A DNA stretch of 64,000 nt, taken from assembly GCF_019613795.1 (NCBI RefSeq), contig NZ_CP080429.1, forward strand, positions 1,455,501 through 1,519,500, in the 5' to 3' direction. The stretch is from Flavobacterium litorale (GTDB lineage: Bacteria; Bacteroidota; Bacteroidia; Flavobacteriales; Flavobacteriaceae). Both the position numbers and the translations under genes were made by a program. Below the pieces are notes generated by a model, which searched no databases, had not been told where the DNA came from, and saw only the letters and a list, made by a program, of their open reading frames with translations. Below are positions 8,908-17,681 of this stretch, piece after piece. Within the stretch, counting starts at the first letter, position 1. Each line of letters opens with the position of its first letter.

Positions 8908-9360
8908 TTACTCAGTAGGGATACGTAAAGTTTGTCCTGGGTAAATTTTATTAGGATCAGAAAGCATAGGTTGGTTAGCTTCAAATATTTTATTATACTT
9001 ATTGGCATCGCCATAAAATTCTTTAGCAATTTTCGAAAGTGTATCGCCGCTTTCTACGGTATACAATTCAGATTTTGGTTTAGTTTCCGTTACACGCATG
9101 TTGTTTTCTAACGAACCTACACCCTTAACATTACCTACAGCCAGTTCTATTTTTTCGGCATCAGACTGTTTTTCTACCTCACCCTCTATTTTTACATCAC
9201 TACCTTTGGTATTTATCTTTATGTTTTTGTAAGTTAAACCAAGTTCCTTTATATAGGTCAAAAGTTCACCTGCCTTTATATTCTCACTGTCTCCAGATAA
9301 ATTATTCGAATTTCCAAAAATCTGTTTCCCAGCGCTAGTATTAAAATTTAATGTTCTCAT
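8908..9360 (-). CDS. BON and LysM domain protein
   Basis: This 150-residue protein has a BON domain at about 28-88 (GLTYKNIKINTKGSDVKIEG through GNVKGVGSLENNM) and a C-terminal LysM domain at about 100-148 (YTVESGDTLSKIAKEFYG, then IYPGQTLRIP). It has the architecture of E. coli Kbp/YgaU, a potassium-binding protein. LysM usually binds glycan, but no signal peptide is visible here, as in Kbp, so a cytoplasmic role is possible. It is transcribed alone and converges on obgE. Confidence 0.88.
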   Translation of the reverse strand: MRTLNFNTSAGKQIFGNSNNLSGDSENIKAGELLTYIKELGLTYKNIKINTKGSDVKIEGEVEKQSDAEKIELAVGNVKGVGSLENNMRVTETKPKSELYTVESGDTLSKIAKEFYGDANKYNKIFEANQPMLSDPNKIYPGQTLRIPTE

Positions 9361-9625
9361 AATAGGTTGTTTTTTATAAGTTTATTTTTATCTAAAATTA
9401 TTCAACAACAAACCAAAAATAAAATTATCAGCTTATATTTAATAAACATTTATGTTTTGTAAACAAATAACCCTCGCATATAAGGCTATTTGCTAAATAT
9501 TGCTTTACGAAATTCTCAAAAAAACCTATCTTCGCAATACATAAAATAACACATTGCTAATAGTATGCTGTAACAATTTGTACAATCGTTATACTTATTA
9601 GCTATTAACCTTAACTTCTATCAAA

Positions 9626-11773
9626 TTGATGAAAAAATTAGTTTTATTCGTAACCATGTTCATCATGGTACTGCCAGTAAGGGCAGACGAAGGAATGTGG
9701 TTTTTAATGTTCATAGAGCGTTTGAACCACAGAGATATGCAAAAAATGGGCTTACAGCTTACGGCTGAAGAAATTTACAGCATAAACAACCATAGTCTTA
9801 AAGATGCTATCGTTCAGTTCGACGGTGGTTGTACTGCAGAGGTAATTTCTAAAGAAGGATTGGTACTTACCAACCACCACTGTGGGTACGACGCTATTGC
9901 AGAGCTTTCTACGCCAGAGGCAAACTACCTTAAAAATGGATATTGGGCAGCAAACCGCCAAGCTGAGCTAAAGCCAAAATCATTATACGTACGCTTTTTT
10001 GTTCGGATGGACGACGTGTCTAAAAGAATATTGAGTAAAGTAGATGATAGTATGAGTGAAATAGAAAGAGAAAAAGCTATCAATCAGGAAATTGCCATCA
10101 TACAAAAAGAAAATAGTGAAGATGGTAGGTATACCGTTTCTGTGCGTTCGTTCTTTCAAGGTAACGAGTACTACTATTTTGTTTACGAAGATTATACAGA
10201 TGTACGCCTAGTAGGTACACCACCAGAAAGCATTGGTAAATTTGGTGGCGATACTGATAACTGGGAGTGGCCACGCCACACAGGAGATTTTTCTATGTTC
10301 CGTATTTATGCAGATAAAGACGGTAACCCAGCAGAATACTCAGAAGATAACGTGCCATTAAAGCCAAAACACTACCTTCCAGTAAGTATGAAAGGTATCC
10401 AAGAAAACGATTTTGCTATGATATTGGGGTATCCAGGACGTACCAACCGTTGGATGCCATCGGGAGGGATTGAGCAAAACGTTAAGTACGCTTATCCAGC
10501 ATGGGTAGAGTCGTCAAAACTAGGTATGGATAAAATGAAAGTGCATATGGACGAAAGCGACGAGGTTCGTTTAAACTATGCATCACAGTACGCCCAAGTA
10601 GCCAATTACTGGAAAAACCGACAGGGTATGATTGATGCACTTACTAAACATAAAACAGCTGCTACTAAGGCAGAGGCTGAAGAAAAATTTAATAAGTGGG
10701 CAAACAAGAAAAATAACAAAGCAAGATATGGTAATGTTATACCTACCATAAATAAGTATTACGCAAAAACTAACGAGAAAGCACGCCACGATAACTACCT
10801 TATAGGTTTGTTACGTACCAGTACTTTTGCAGTACTCCCATACAGTTTAGGCAGAGGGCTTACAGCGTATGCCAATGCTAACGAAAACGGTAGGGCTGCT
10901 ATGCTACCACAAATAAAAGAAGGCGTTAACGAAGCGTATAAAACACTATACTTACCGTTAGAAAAAGATGTGCTTGCAGCACAGCTTAACCTGTATGCTA
11001 CAAAGTCAGAAGGTTACCCAACAGAATCTTATATTGATGAAGTAGGTAAGGCAAACGATTACGATTATACATCGTATGTAAGTGAAGCTTTTGATAATAG
11101 TATTTTTACAACCAAAGAAAAAGTAATGGCTTGGTTAGAAAATCCAGATACTGAGGCTTTAAACAACGATTTATTGTACAAGCTATCTAATGCTATTATT
11201 AAGCAGTACAGAGCCAAAACAGATGAAGAGGCACAACTTGAAGCAGATTATTCGAAAGCATTCCGCCTTTTAGTACAAGGAATGAGAGAAGCAAATCCGA
11301 AAGAGAAATATTATCCTGATGCTAATAGTACATTACGACTAACGTATGGTAAAGTACGCTCGTTACCTGCTGATAAGAGAAATGATGCAGAAGTAAACTA
11401 CTATACTACAATGAAAGGTGAAGTGGCTAAATATAAGCCCAACGACCAAGAATTTGACCTTCCTAAAAGATTATTAGAACTTTATAACGCTAAAGACTTC
11501 GGTCAGTATGCTGATAAAGCAGGGCACATGCCTGTAAACTTCCTTACGGATAACGATATTACAGGAGGTAACTCAGGTTCGCCAGTACTTAACGGTAAAG
11601 GAGAACTTATAGGGCTTGCCTTTGATGGTAATATTGAAGCTATGGCAGGTGATGTTATTTTTGACAAGGATTTACAACGTACTATTAATGTTGATATTCG
11701 CTACGTACTTTGGATTATAGATAAGTATGCAGGAGCAAAACATATTGTTGATGAAATGACACTTGTACGTTAA
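9626..11773 (+). CDS. S46 family dipeptidyl-peptidase (DPP7-like)
   Basis: S46 peptidases are periplasmic serine exopeptidases that release dipeptides from peptide N-termini in asaccharolytic Bacteroidota. The 715-residue protein has a signal peptide at 1-20 (MMKKLVLFVTMFIMVLPVRA). The likely triad is His85 in LTNHHCG, Asp221 in HTGDFSMFR and Ser650 in GGNSGSPV. Eighteen residues after the serine is Gly668 in the FDGN motif. From what I recall, glycine here marks DPP7 (hydrophobic P1) and arginine marks DPP11 (Asp/Glu P1), so DPP7-type specificity is inferred. The 265-base gap upstream has only a weak TATCTTCG element. A terminator follows directly. Confidence 0.93.
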   Translation: MMKKLVLFVTMFIMVLPVRADEGMWFLMFIERLNHRDMQKMGLQLTAEEIYSINNHSLKDAIVQFDGGCTAEVISKEGLVLTNHHCGYDAIAELSTPEANYLKNGYWAANRQAELKPKSLYVRFFVRMDDVSKRILSKVDDSMSEIEREKAINQEIAIIQKENSEDGRYTVSVRSFFQGNEYYYFVYEDYTDVRLVGTPPESIGKFGGDTDNWEWPRHTGDFSMFRIYADKDGNPAEYSEDNVPLKPKHYLPVSMKGIQENDFAMILGYPGRTNRWMPSGGIEQNVKYAYPAWVESSKLGMDKMKVHMDESDEVRLNYASQYAQVANYWKNRQGMIDALTKHKTAATKAEAEEKFNKWANKKNNKARYGNVIPTINKYYAKTNEKARHDNYLIGLLRTSTFAVLPYSLGRGLTAYANANENGRAAMLPQIKEGVNEAYKTLYLPLEKDVLAAQLNLYATKSEGYPTESYIDEVGKANDYDYTSYVSEAFDNSIFTTKEKVMAWLENPDTEALNNDLLYKLSNAIIKQYRAKTDEEAQLEADYSKAFRLLVQGMREANPKEKYYPDANSTLRLTYGKVRSLPADKRNDAEVNYYTTMKGEVAKYKPNDQEFDLPKRLLELYNAKDFGQYADKAGHMPVNFLTDNDITGGNSGSPVLNGKGELIGLAFDGNIEAMAGDVIFDKDLQRTINVDIRYVLWIIDKYAGAKHIVDEMTLVR

Positions 11774-11796
11774 TTATATAATTATTGGTTCAAATT

Positions 11797-11828
11797 AAAA
11801 ACGTCCTGCAATTGCAGGACGTTTTTTT
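11797..11828. terminator. Terminator after the S46 peptidase gene
   Basis: A perfect 15-base-arm palindrome (arms 11797-11811 and 11812-11826; core ACGTCCTGC) followed by a T-run. The mpl frame is open back through this hairpin, which shows that the upstream in-frame start at 11785 is not used. Confidence 0.9.
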
Positions 11829-11855
11829 TAGTTTCAGTATCATTAATAGTTTTCC

Positions 11856-11863
11856 TACTTTTG
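11856..11863 (+). promoter_or_regulatory. TAnnTTTG promoter element for mpl
   Basis: TACTTTTG, 17 bases before the ATG at 11881, between the terminator and the gene. Confidence 0.5.
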
Positions 11864-11880
11864 AAAAAACAAATAAAAAC

Positions 11881-13239
11881 ATGCGTACACATTTTATAGC
11901 TATAGGTGGTGCAGCAATGCACAATTTGGCTTTGGCACTTCACGAAAAAGGATATAAAATAACAGGTAGTGATGATGCTATATTTGAGCCATCGCGAACA
12001 CGACTGGAAAGTAAAGGCTTGTTGCCTGACGAAATGGGGTGGTTTCCAGAAAAAATAACGAATGATATTGATGCTATAATATTGGGAATGCATGCCAAAG
12101 CCGATAATACTGAATTATTGAAGGCGCAACAATTAGGCTTAAAAATATACTCGTACCCCGAATTTTTATACGAACAATGTAAAGACAAAACCCGTGTGGT
12201 AATAGGCGGATCGCATGGTAAAACTACAATTACGAGTATGATACTCCACGTAATGCATTACCACAATATAGATGTAGATTATATGGTGGGTGCCCAATTG
12301 GAGGGGTTTGATACTATGGTTCGACTTACTGAGGAAAACGATTTTATTGTTCTTGAAGGCGACGAGTACTTATCTTCTCCTATAGACAGACGCCCTAAAT
12401 TTCATTTGTACCAACCCAATATTGCTTTAATAAGTGGTATAGCATGGGATCATATCAATGTATTCCCTAAATATAGTAATTATGTAGAGCAGTTCGAAAT
12501 ATTTGTGGAGCAGATAACTAACGGTGGGATTTTAGTGTATAATGAAGATGATGCAGAAGTAAAAAGAGTAGCTGAAACAACTGCAAACCCTATTCGCAAA
12601 CTACCATACACAACTCCCGACTATACTGTGGACAATGGTACTACCTACTTAGAAACTCCAGAAGGACCTATGCCTATAGAAGTGTTTGGAGCGCATAACC
12701 TAAACAATCTTGCAGGAGCAAAGTGGATATGCCAAAATATGGGTGTAGATGAAGCTGATTTTTATGAAGCGATTTCAACTTTTAAAGGAGCAAGCAAACG
12801 CCTTGAAAAAATAGCTGAAAATGGTACTAATGTTGCCTATAAAGATTTTGCACACTCGCCCAGTAAAGTTGCCGCTACTACTAAAGCCGTAAAAGAACAA
12901 TACCCAAACCGAACACTTGTGGCTTGCCTAGAACTACATACGTACAGCAGCCTTAATGCTGAGTTTTTAAAAGAATACGAAGGCGCTTTGGATAGTGCTG
13001 ATGTAGCAATAGTGTTTTACTCGCCAGATGCGGTTAAAATAAAACAACTGGAAGAAGTAACATACGAACAAATAGCTAAGGCTTTTAATCGTGAAGATTT
13101 GATTATCTATACAAATCCTGATGAGTTTAAAGAATATCTTTTCAGTTTAAAGAAACAAGATAAAGGAACAGCATTGTTATTAATGAGTTCAGGTAATTAT
13201 GGCGGGCTTAATTTTGATGAGGTTAAAACATTATTATAA
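11881..13239 (+). CDS. mpl: UDP-N-acetylmuramate:L-Ala-gamma-D-Glu-meso-Dap ligase (Mpl)
   Basis: Mpl attaches recycled murein tripeptide to UDP-MurNAc, returning cell-wall peptide to peptidoglycan synthesis. The 452-residue protein has the Mur-ligase order: an N-terminal Rossmann domain (HFIAIGGAAMHNLAL), the ATP site GGSHGKTT at 109-116, LEGDEY in the central domain, and a C-terminal domain starting near AYKDFAHSPSKVAATTKAV. The start at 11881 is chosen because the open frame upstream crosses a terminator and a promoter element. It implies a meso-diaminopimelate peptidoglycan. It is transcribed alone. Confidence 0.93.
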   Translation: MRTHFIAIGGAAMHNLALALHEKGYKITGSDDAIFEPSRTRLESKGLLPDEMGWFPEKITNDIDAIILGMHAKADNTELLKAQQLGLKIYSYPEFLYEQCKDKTRVVIGGSHGKTTITSMILHVMHYHNIDVDYMVGAQLEGFDTMVRLTEENDFIVLEGDEYLSSPIDRRPKFHLYQPNIALISGIAWDHINVFPKYSNYVEQFEIFVEQITNGGILVYNEDDAEVKRVAETTANPIRKLPYTTPDYTVDNGTTYLETPEGPMPIEVFGAHNLNNLAGAKWICQNMGVDEADFYEAISTFKGASKRLEKIAENGTNVAYKDFAHSPSKVAATTKAVKEQYPNRTLVACLELHTYSSLNAEFLKEYEGALDSADVAIVFYSPDAVKIKQLEEVTYEQIAKAFNREDLIIYTNPDEFKEYLFSLKKQDKGTALLLMSSGNYGGLNFDEVKTLL

Positions 13240-13253
13240 ACTATTTTATGTAT

Positions 13254-13284
13254 AAAAAAGGGAAGCTATTAGCTCCCCTTTTTA
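13254..13284. terminator. Terminator between convergent mpl and S41 peptidase genes
   Basis: Arms at 13255-13267 and 13271-13283 (core GGGAAGCT/AGCTCCCC, one mismatch) with A-run and T-run flanks, so probably bidirectional. Confidence 0.85.
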
Positions 13285-13298
13285 GTGTTATCGAAACC

Positions 13299-14789
13299 TC
13301 ATAATTTTATTTTCTCAATGGCAAAATTAAATTCTGTATCCTTATTGTCTAGAAAATCCTGATAGGTTTGGGTAACTTTGAAATCGGGTTTAACTCCATC
13401 TCCATATTTTTCATCTAATAATTGTTCTACATCTTGCTCTAAATCAACGATTGAAAAAGTTACATCTAACTTGGAGTTTGGTAGTTCGTAGGTTACAGGG
13501 ATATGTCCAGTATGTCCATAATATCCGCCCAGCGTTTCTTCTCCTATTATTATGGTGTTTGGGTCACTTTTTAATAAACTAGCAAATAATGAACCTGCAG
13601 AAGCTACAAATGGGTCAATGAGTAATATAATGCGTCCGTTAAAAGCATTTTTATTAGGATGCCAAGTCTTATTGAAAGTGCTGTTTTGGTAATACTTCCC
13701 ATCTTTAAGAATTGAATGTTCTTCTGCCAATTCACTAGCTAGTTCTTTGATGTCATCATAAACATAATATTCTTGATTCGGAACCTCATTAAATAAGGTA
13801 AAAGCAGTAGTATTTTCTTTAAAGCTCCTTTTTGTTAAAAAAGAATAAAGCAGCAGGTCGTTAGGATCGTTTCCGCCACCATTTCCACGAATATCGACAA
13901 TAAGGTTCGGAATATTATTAGTCTTTAAATTTGTAAACACTGAGTCTAAAAATTTCACATATTTTTTATGTCCTTTAGATTTTGGGCCGCCCATTGCAAA
14001 AGTATTTACCTCTAAAACCCCAGTATTTATGCTGTCTAGATATTTATAGGTATAATCTTCATTTTTTCTATTCTCATAGGTTTTTGAAAATCGCTGGTTG
14101 TAATTTTTATAAAAATCTTTACATGTAACACTTGCTATTTTTAATTCTTGAGTTCTACTTGAGTTTTGCGTTCTGTATTTTAATTTAAATTCATTTTGTG
14201 CCCCTAATGTCAAGTAAATGTAGAATGGTAGCCAATCTGTTTCAATACCTGCATATTTTCCAGTTTTATTGAAACCATCCGTACTAACATATTTTGAGAT
14301 AAGAGTCGAAAACTGATTTTCGGGCATATTGTTTACCGAAATTATTTCACTACCAAGAGGAATTCCTTTGTAATCTAGATTTGTATAAAGCTTATTATTA
14401 ATATATTTTAATGGTATTGGAAAATATATTTTTTGCTTACTTAATTTTTTGTCTAAAGAATCAGGATATTTCAGAGTGTTATGACAACTACCAGTATAAT
14501 CTATTACATTCCATAGAACGGTGTAGAATTCACGATAGGATAATTTTTTGGTAATTAATTTTTTATTTGAGGCAAACACACTATCAATTTCTGCCTTTGT
14601 ATGATATTTATATAACCCTGCATTAGCATTTATGTAAATAGATTTCAAAAGGTCATAATCTTCAAGCATTTCACTTTGAGTAAGTGAGCCTTCTTTATTA
14701 ATCACTGTTTTTATACTTTCTTGTTTACAAGAATTCAGTAAAATTAGAGATGGGAAAAGAACAAGAATTAAAAATTTTATTAGTTTCAT
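13299..14789 (-). CDS. S41 family peptidase, lipoprotein
   Basis: This 496-residue protein begins with a lipoprotein signal (lipobox LLNSC, Cys21), so it should be membrane-anchored outside the cytoplasm. The C-terminal half is an S41 core: the IVDIRGNGGGND segment and then DPFVASAGSLFASLL, with Ser398 the likely nucleophile. The following GEETLGGYYG has no lysine where tail-specific proteases usually carry the catalytic one, so a tricorn-like Ser/His mechanism or loss of activity is possible. No PDZ domain is evident. Substrate unknown. It is a single-gene unit; the roughly 220 bases upstream are AT-rich with no clear TAnnTTTG element. Confidence 0.82.
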   Translation of the reverse strand: MKLIKFLILVLFPSLILLNSCKQESIKTVINKEGSLTQSEMLEDYDLLKSIYINANAGLYKYHTKAEIDSVFASNKKLITKKLSYREFYTVLWNVIDYTGSCHNTLKYPDSLDKKLSKQKIYFPIPLKYINNKLYTNLDYKGIPLGSEIISVNNMPENQFSTLISKYVSTDGFNKTGKYAGIETDWLPFYIYLTLGAQNEFKLKYRTQNSSRTQELKIASVTCKDFYKNYNQRFSKTYENRKNEDYTYKYLDSINTGVLEVNTFAMGGPKSKGHKKYVKFLDSVFTNLKTNNIPNLIVDIRGNGGGNDPNDLLLYSFLTKRSFKENTTAFTLFNEVPNQEYYVYDDIKELASELAEEHSILKDGKYYQNSTFNKTWHPNKNAFNGRIILLIDPFVASAGSLFASLLKSDPNTIIIGEETLGGYYGHTGHIPVTYELPNSKLDVTFSIVDLEQDVEQLLDEKYGDGVKPDFKVTQTYQDFLDNKDTEFNFAIEKIKL

Positions 14790-15012
14790 TTTTTAGTAAG
14801 TTTACTATAAAGACTGCTTTTGTTATTGAGTGTTACAGTTTTATTTAAATTGTTATTAAATAATGCTGTAGATTTTATTAAAAGTAAATAAATGCTCTAG
14901 TTTACTAAAAAATGTCAATTTGTTTAAGAGTGGAACCCTAAAAGTAATAGTATTTATAGAGAGGGTTCTAGTAATTGTGTAAGATGTAAGTTAAAAAACT
15001 GTATAAGCTATT

Positions 15013-15588
15013 TTATGTTTGTTTTTTATACCTATAATGACCTGTAATAGTATAATTGAAAATACAATCTTCTAATTCTTGACCGCGACCGATGTTGTGT
15101 ACTAATTTATAACGTTTTCCATCTGTAGATTTTTTGTTTACTACAATACCAATATGTGGTAAGCCGCCAGGCAACCGCCAACTTACAATATCACCTGGTT
15201 TATAATCGCTAGCTCTTTTTGTTACAGGTAAAACAGTTCCTTTTCTAGTAAAAAAAGTTTCCAAATTCGGCACACGTCTATGGTCAATGTTCGTATCGGT
15301 ATGTTTCAATCCCCATATTTTCGGATATTTCGAGAAATTAGCCTTCATATCCTCATGTACCTCCTTTTGTAAATCGATACCTAGCTTTCTGTAAGCACGT
15401 ATAACAACATCAGTACAAACCCCTCTGTTTTTGGCTACGTCACCGTTGGGGTAAGGTATTTTGCAATAGCTACCATCGTATATTACATGGTCTTTTGTTA
15501 ATAACAGTGCAGCATCAGATAGTTTACTGTAAAAAGTATCCTGATTTGGACTAAGTAGCAGAAAAAATAGAGGTATGAGGTATTTCAT
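15013..15588 (-). CDS. DUF1287 protein, NlpC/P60-like fold, exported
   Basis: This 191-residue protein has an N-terminal hydrophobic signal (MKYLIPLFFLLLS) and the DUF1287 pattern. A cysteine lies in RGVCTDVVIRAYR near residue 57, GDIVSWRLPGGLPHIGIVV supplies a histidine, and HNIGRG a second. This Cys-His-His arrangement resembles NlpC/P60 cysteine peptidases or amidases that act on cell-wall peptides, though family members are poorly characterised. Function is inferred from the fold only. It is divergent from radC, with about 100 bases between them. Confidence 0.85.
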   Translation of the reverse strand: MKYLIPLFFLLLSPNQDTFYSKLSDAALLLTKDHVIYDGSYCKIPYPNGDVAKNRGVCTDVVIRAYRKLGIDLQKEVHEDMKANFSKYPKIWGLKHTDTNIDHRRVPNLETFFTRKGTVLPVTKRASDYKPGDIVSWRLPGGLPHIGIVVNKKSTDGKRYKLVHNIGRGQELEDCIFNYTITGHYRYKKQT

Positions 15589-15685
15589 ATAAGTTGATTT
15601 TGTAGTAAAACGTAAGAATATTTATACGTAGTATAACTACTTTTAAAAAAGACTTATATTAGCAGTCCACCCTCAAAAAATTACT

Positions 15686-16384
15686 ATGGAACAAACTACA
15701 AGTCCGTTTTCTATAAAACATTGGTCTGAAGACGACAAACCTCGTGAAAAATTAATGCAAAAAGGCAAAGCAACGTTAAGTGATGCCGAACTGATAGCCA
15801 TACTCATTGGCTCGGGCAGCCGTAACGAAAGTGCTGTAGAGCTTAGTAAGCGTATATTGGCAAGTGTAGACAATAACCTTAACGCATTAGGTAAATTATC
15901 AATACAACAATTAATGCAATTTAAAGGGATAGGCGAGGCAAAAGCAATAAGCATTGCTGCTGCTATGGAATTGGGGCGTAGGCGCAGGGAAGAGGCTGGA
16001 ATTGACTTGAAGCAAATTACCTCGAGTCGTGCCGTATTCGAGCTAATGCAGCCCATAATTGGCGAATTACCTCACGAGGAATTTTGGATTATTTACTTAA
16101 ATAATTCCAATAAGGTAATTTACAAAAATCAACTGAGCAAAGGAGGTATTACAGGTACATTGGTTGATGTTCGGATTGTGTTTAAAACAGCACTAGAGCA
16201 AAATGCAACAAGTATTATTTTGGTGCATAACCACCCATCGGGACAATTACAACCTAGTGATTCTGACAAGCAAATAACTCGCCAGTTAAAGGCAGCTGGT
16301 AAAAGTTTAAGTATTTCGGTACTCGATCATGTTATAGTTACCGAAAATGGTTACTATAGTTTTGCCGATGAGGGTATTTTATAA
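15686..16384 (+). CDS. radC: RadC family JAMM-domain protein
   Basis: This 232-residue protein has a helix-hairpin-helix-like N-terminal region (about 25-100, with LMQFKGIGEAKAISI) and a C-terminal JAMM metal-binding domain. The JAMM ligands are His181, His183, Ser191 and Asp194 in HNHPSG and QPSDSD. RadC was named for DNA repair but that role has been withdrawn in E. coli; its true function is uncertain. Length is normal. A near-match promoter, TATATTAG, lies about 30 bases upstream. A terminator follows. Confidence 0.95.
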   Translation: MEQTTSPFSIKHWSEDDKPREKLMQKGKATLSDAELIAILIGSGSRNESAVELSKRILASVDNNLNALGKLSIQQLMQFKGIGEAKAISIAAAMELGRRRREEAGIDLKQITSSRAVFELMQPIIGELPHEEFWIIYLNNSNKVIYKNQLSKGGITGTLVDVRIVFKTALEQNATSIILVHNHPSGQLQPSDSDKQITRQLKAAGKSLSISVLDHVIVTENGYYSFADEGIL

Positions 16385-16423
16385 ACTAGTGTAATCTTTC
16401 TTGGTTCAATTACATAGTATGTT

Positions 16424-16464
16424 AATAAAACAGGGATGGTTCTATGAGCCATCCCTGTTTTATT
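16424..16464. terminator. Terminator between radC and the small membrane protein gene
   Basis: Nineteen-base arms (core ACAGGGATGG / CCATCCCTGT, one G-U pair) around TAT, with AATAAAA and TTTTATT flanks; works for both converging genes. Confidence 0.9.
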
Positions 16465-16476
16465 ATATAAATAGAA

Positions 16477-16743
16477 TTACAAAAAATATTTTTTATAGAG
16501 AAGATAAATTACAAAAGCAGTAGCAATTATTATAACCAAAAAGCCCAAATAAAAAATAAACGTATTAATTTTTTTATCTGAACGCGAGTTAATCAGCGTA
16601 ATTATCGACATAGTCGATATAACGCACATAACTAATAAGCTAAGCAAAAAAAAGACTTTACCTTTGAAAGACGAAAGAATTGAGAACACAATAAACAATA
16701 TAAGTGCTAATATTGATTTTTTGTTGATTATCTCTTGTTTCAT
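16477..16743 (-). CDS. Small membrane protein, three predicted helices
   Basis: I do not recognise this 88-residue protein. It has three hydrophobic stretches (about 11-27, 29-52 and 64-85) and short charged loops (SRSDKK at about 54-59). It starts 12 bases downstream of the lipoprotein gene, so both are probably on one transcript, which ends at the radC terminator. Small size and lack of motifs prevent a functional call. An inhibitor or partner of the lipoprotein is possible but unproven. Confidence 0.55.
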   Translation of the reverse strand: MKQEIINKKSILALILFIVFSILSSFKGKVFFLLSLLVMCVISTMSIITLINSRSDKKINTFIFYLGFLVIIIATAFVIYLLYKKYFL

Positions 16744-16755
16744 TATATAAATTAT

Positions 16756-17463
16756 TTAGTGTATAGCGATACCAGCATCATCTAGGCAGTTATGCCAATC
16801 TCGTATAACTCTTTTTTTACAAATTTCACCTTCAACGGTTGCATATATGGCACTTCCTAGAGCTACTATACCACCACCACCTAGTATTGAACTCACAAGA
16901 CCAGCTCCCAGTTCTTTAGCTGCATCATCAAAACAGTCTTTTAAACCATTTCTTTTATCCCTGTCGCATGGGTGTATATTAGGCCCATTGGTATCACCAA
17001 ATAAAAATATGTTTCCAGGATTTAAAGTTAAAGTATTATCAATAGCTTCAACAATTGCATTTTCTTGCGAAGTTCTATCTTTGTTTTTGAAGTCAGGATT
17101 ACTAATTAAAAAATTATTAAAATTGGTTATTTGATCTTTTGCTAACTGAACTATTTTTATTGCGTTTCTTCTGTCAACACTATTATTGACTAAAATATTT
17201 TCAAATTCTATTTCAGATTTAGCATTTCCTATTTCTTGTAATGCAACCTCATTTATAAAACGTCCAGCATTAGCCTCATCCTCCCAAACAGCCACAATAG
17301 CTTTGCTGATAATACAATGGTTGTATGCAAAATCATCAATTGTCATTTGTCCATTGCTTTTAAGAGAAATTGACTGGTTAGTATTGGTTTCACTCTCGTT
17401 TAAGTCACTAGAGCAACCTACAAATACTAATGCTATAAAAGGCATCCAAATTCTTTTTAACAT
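16756..17463 (-). CDS. Lipoprotein of unknown function with glycine-rich hydrophobic segment
   Basis: This 235-residue protein has a lipoprotein signal with lipobox VGCS (Cys17). The middle is helical and polar. The C-terminal third holds four cysteines: one in HPCDRDKR, one in LKDCFDD, one in EICKKR and one in WHNCLDD. They flank a glycine-rich hydrophobic stretch (GAGLVSSILGGGGIVALG). The paired cysteines on each side suggest disulfides around a membrane-active or membrane-packed helix. I recognise no family with confidence. A TATATTTG element lies on the minus strand upstream, and the small membrane protein gene follows. Confidence 0.6.
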   Translation of the reverse strand: MLKRIWMPFIALVFVGCSSDLNESETNTNQSISLKSNGQMTIDDFAYNHCIISKAIVAVWEDEANAGRFINEVALQEIGNAKSEIEFENILVNNSVDRRNAIKIVQLAKDQITNFNNFLISNPDFKNKDRTSQENAIVEAIDNTLTLNPGNIFLFGDTNGPNIHPCDRDKRNGLKDCFDDAAKELGAGLVSSILGGGGIVALGSAIYATVEGEICKKRVIRDWHNCLDDAGIAIH

Positions 17464-17523
17464 AATAGTTATAATTTTAAATTATTTTTAATAGCATGTT
17501 GGTTGTCAACACTAAATGCGGCG

Positions 17524-17531
17524 CAAATATA
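17524..17531 (-). promoter_or_regulatory. TAnnTTTG promoter element for the lipoprotein/small membrane protein pair
   Basis: TATATTTG on the minus strand, about 60 bases before the lipoprotein start. Confidence 0.45.
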
Positions 17532-17652
17532 AATAGTACAAAAGTCATTCGATTGCGGTTTTTCCGCAATTAACATTTATTCATCAAAAAGATGCTAGAA
17601 GTCATGATTAAACTTTAACATATATTTATGTTCGGGCATTTCATTAATTTTA

Positions 17653-17675
17653 TAATTTTGAAACGTTCATTTCAA
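17653..17675 (+). promoter_or_regulatory. TetR-gene promoter overlapping a palindromic operator
   Basis: TAATTTTG (17653-17660) is a TAnnTTTG element. Overlapping it, at 17658-17675, is the inverted repeat TTGAAACG-TT-CATTTCAA (one mismatch between arms). The same 8-2-8 palindrome occurs upstream of the SDR gene, pointing to autoregulation by the TetR protein. Confidence 0.7.
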
Positions 17676-17681
17676 TTAAAT

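Noticed and set aside
9361..9625. Possible RNA gene upstream of the S46 peptidase gene
   Set aside because: No cloverleaf, no stable hairpin; only a weak TATCTTCG promoter-like element.
11785..11880. Longer mpl start
   Set aside because: The extra segment runs through a strong terminator and a promoter element.
16847..17491. Two + strand ORFs opposite the lipoprotein gene
   Set aside because: Antisense to a gene with a good lipobox, promoter and terminator.
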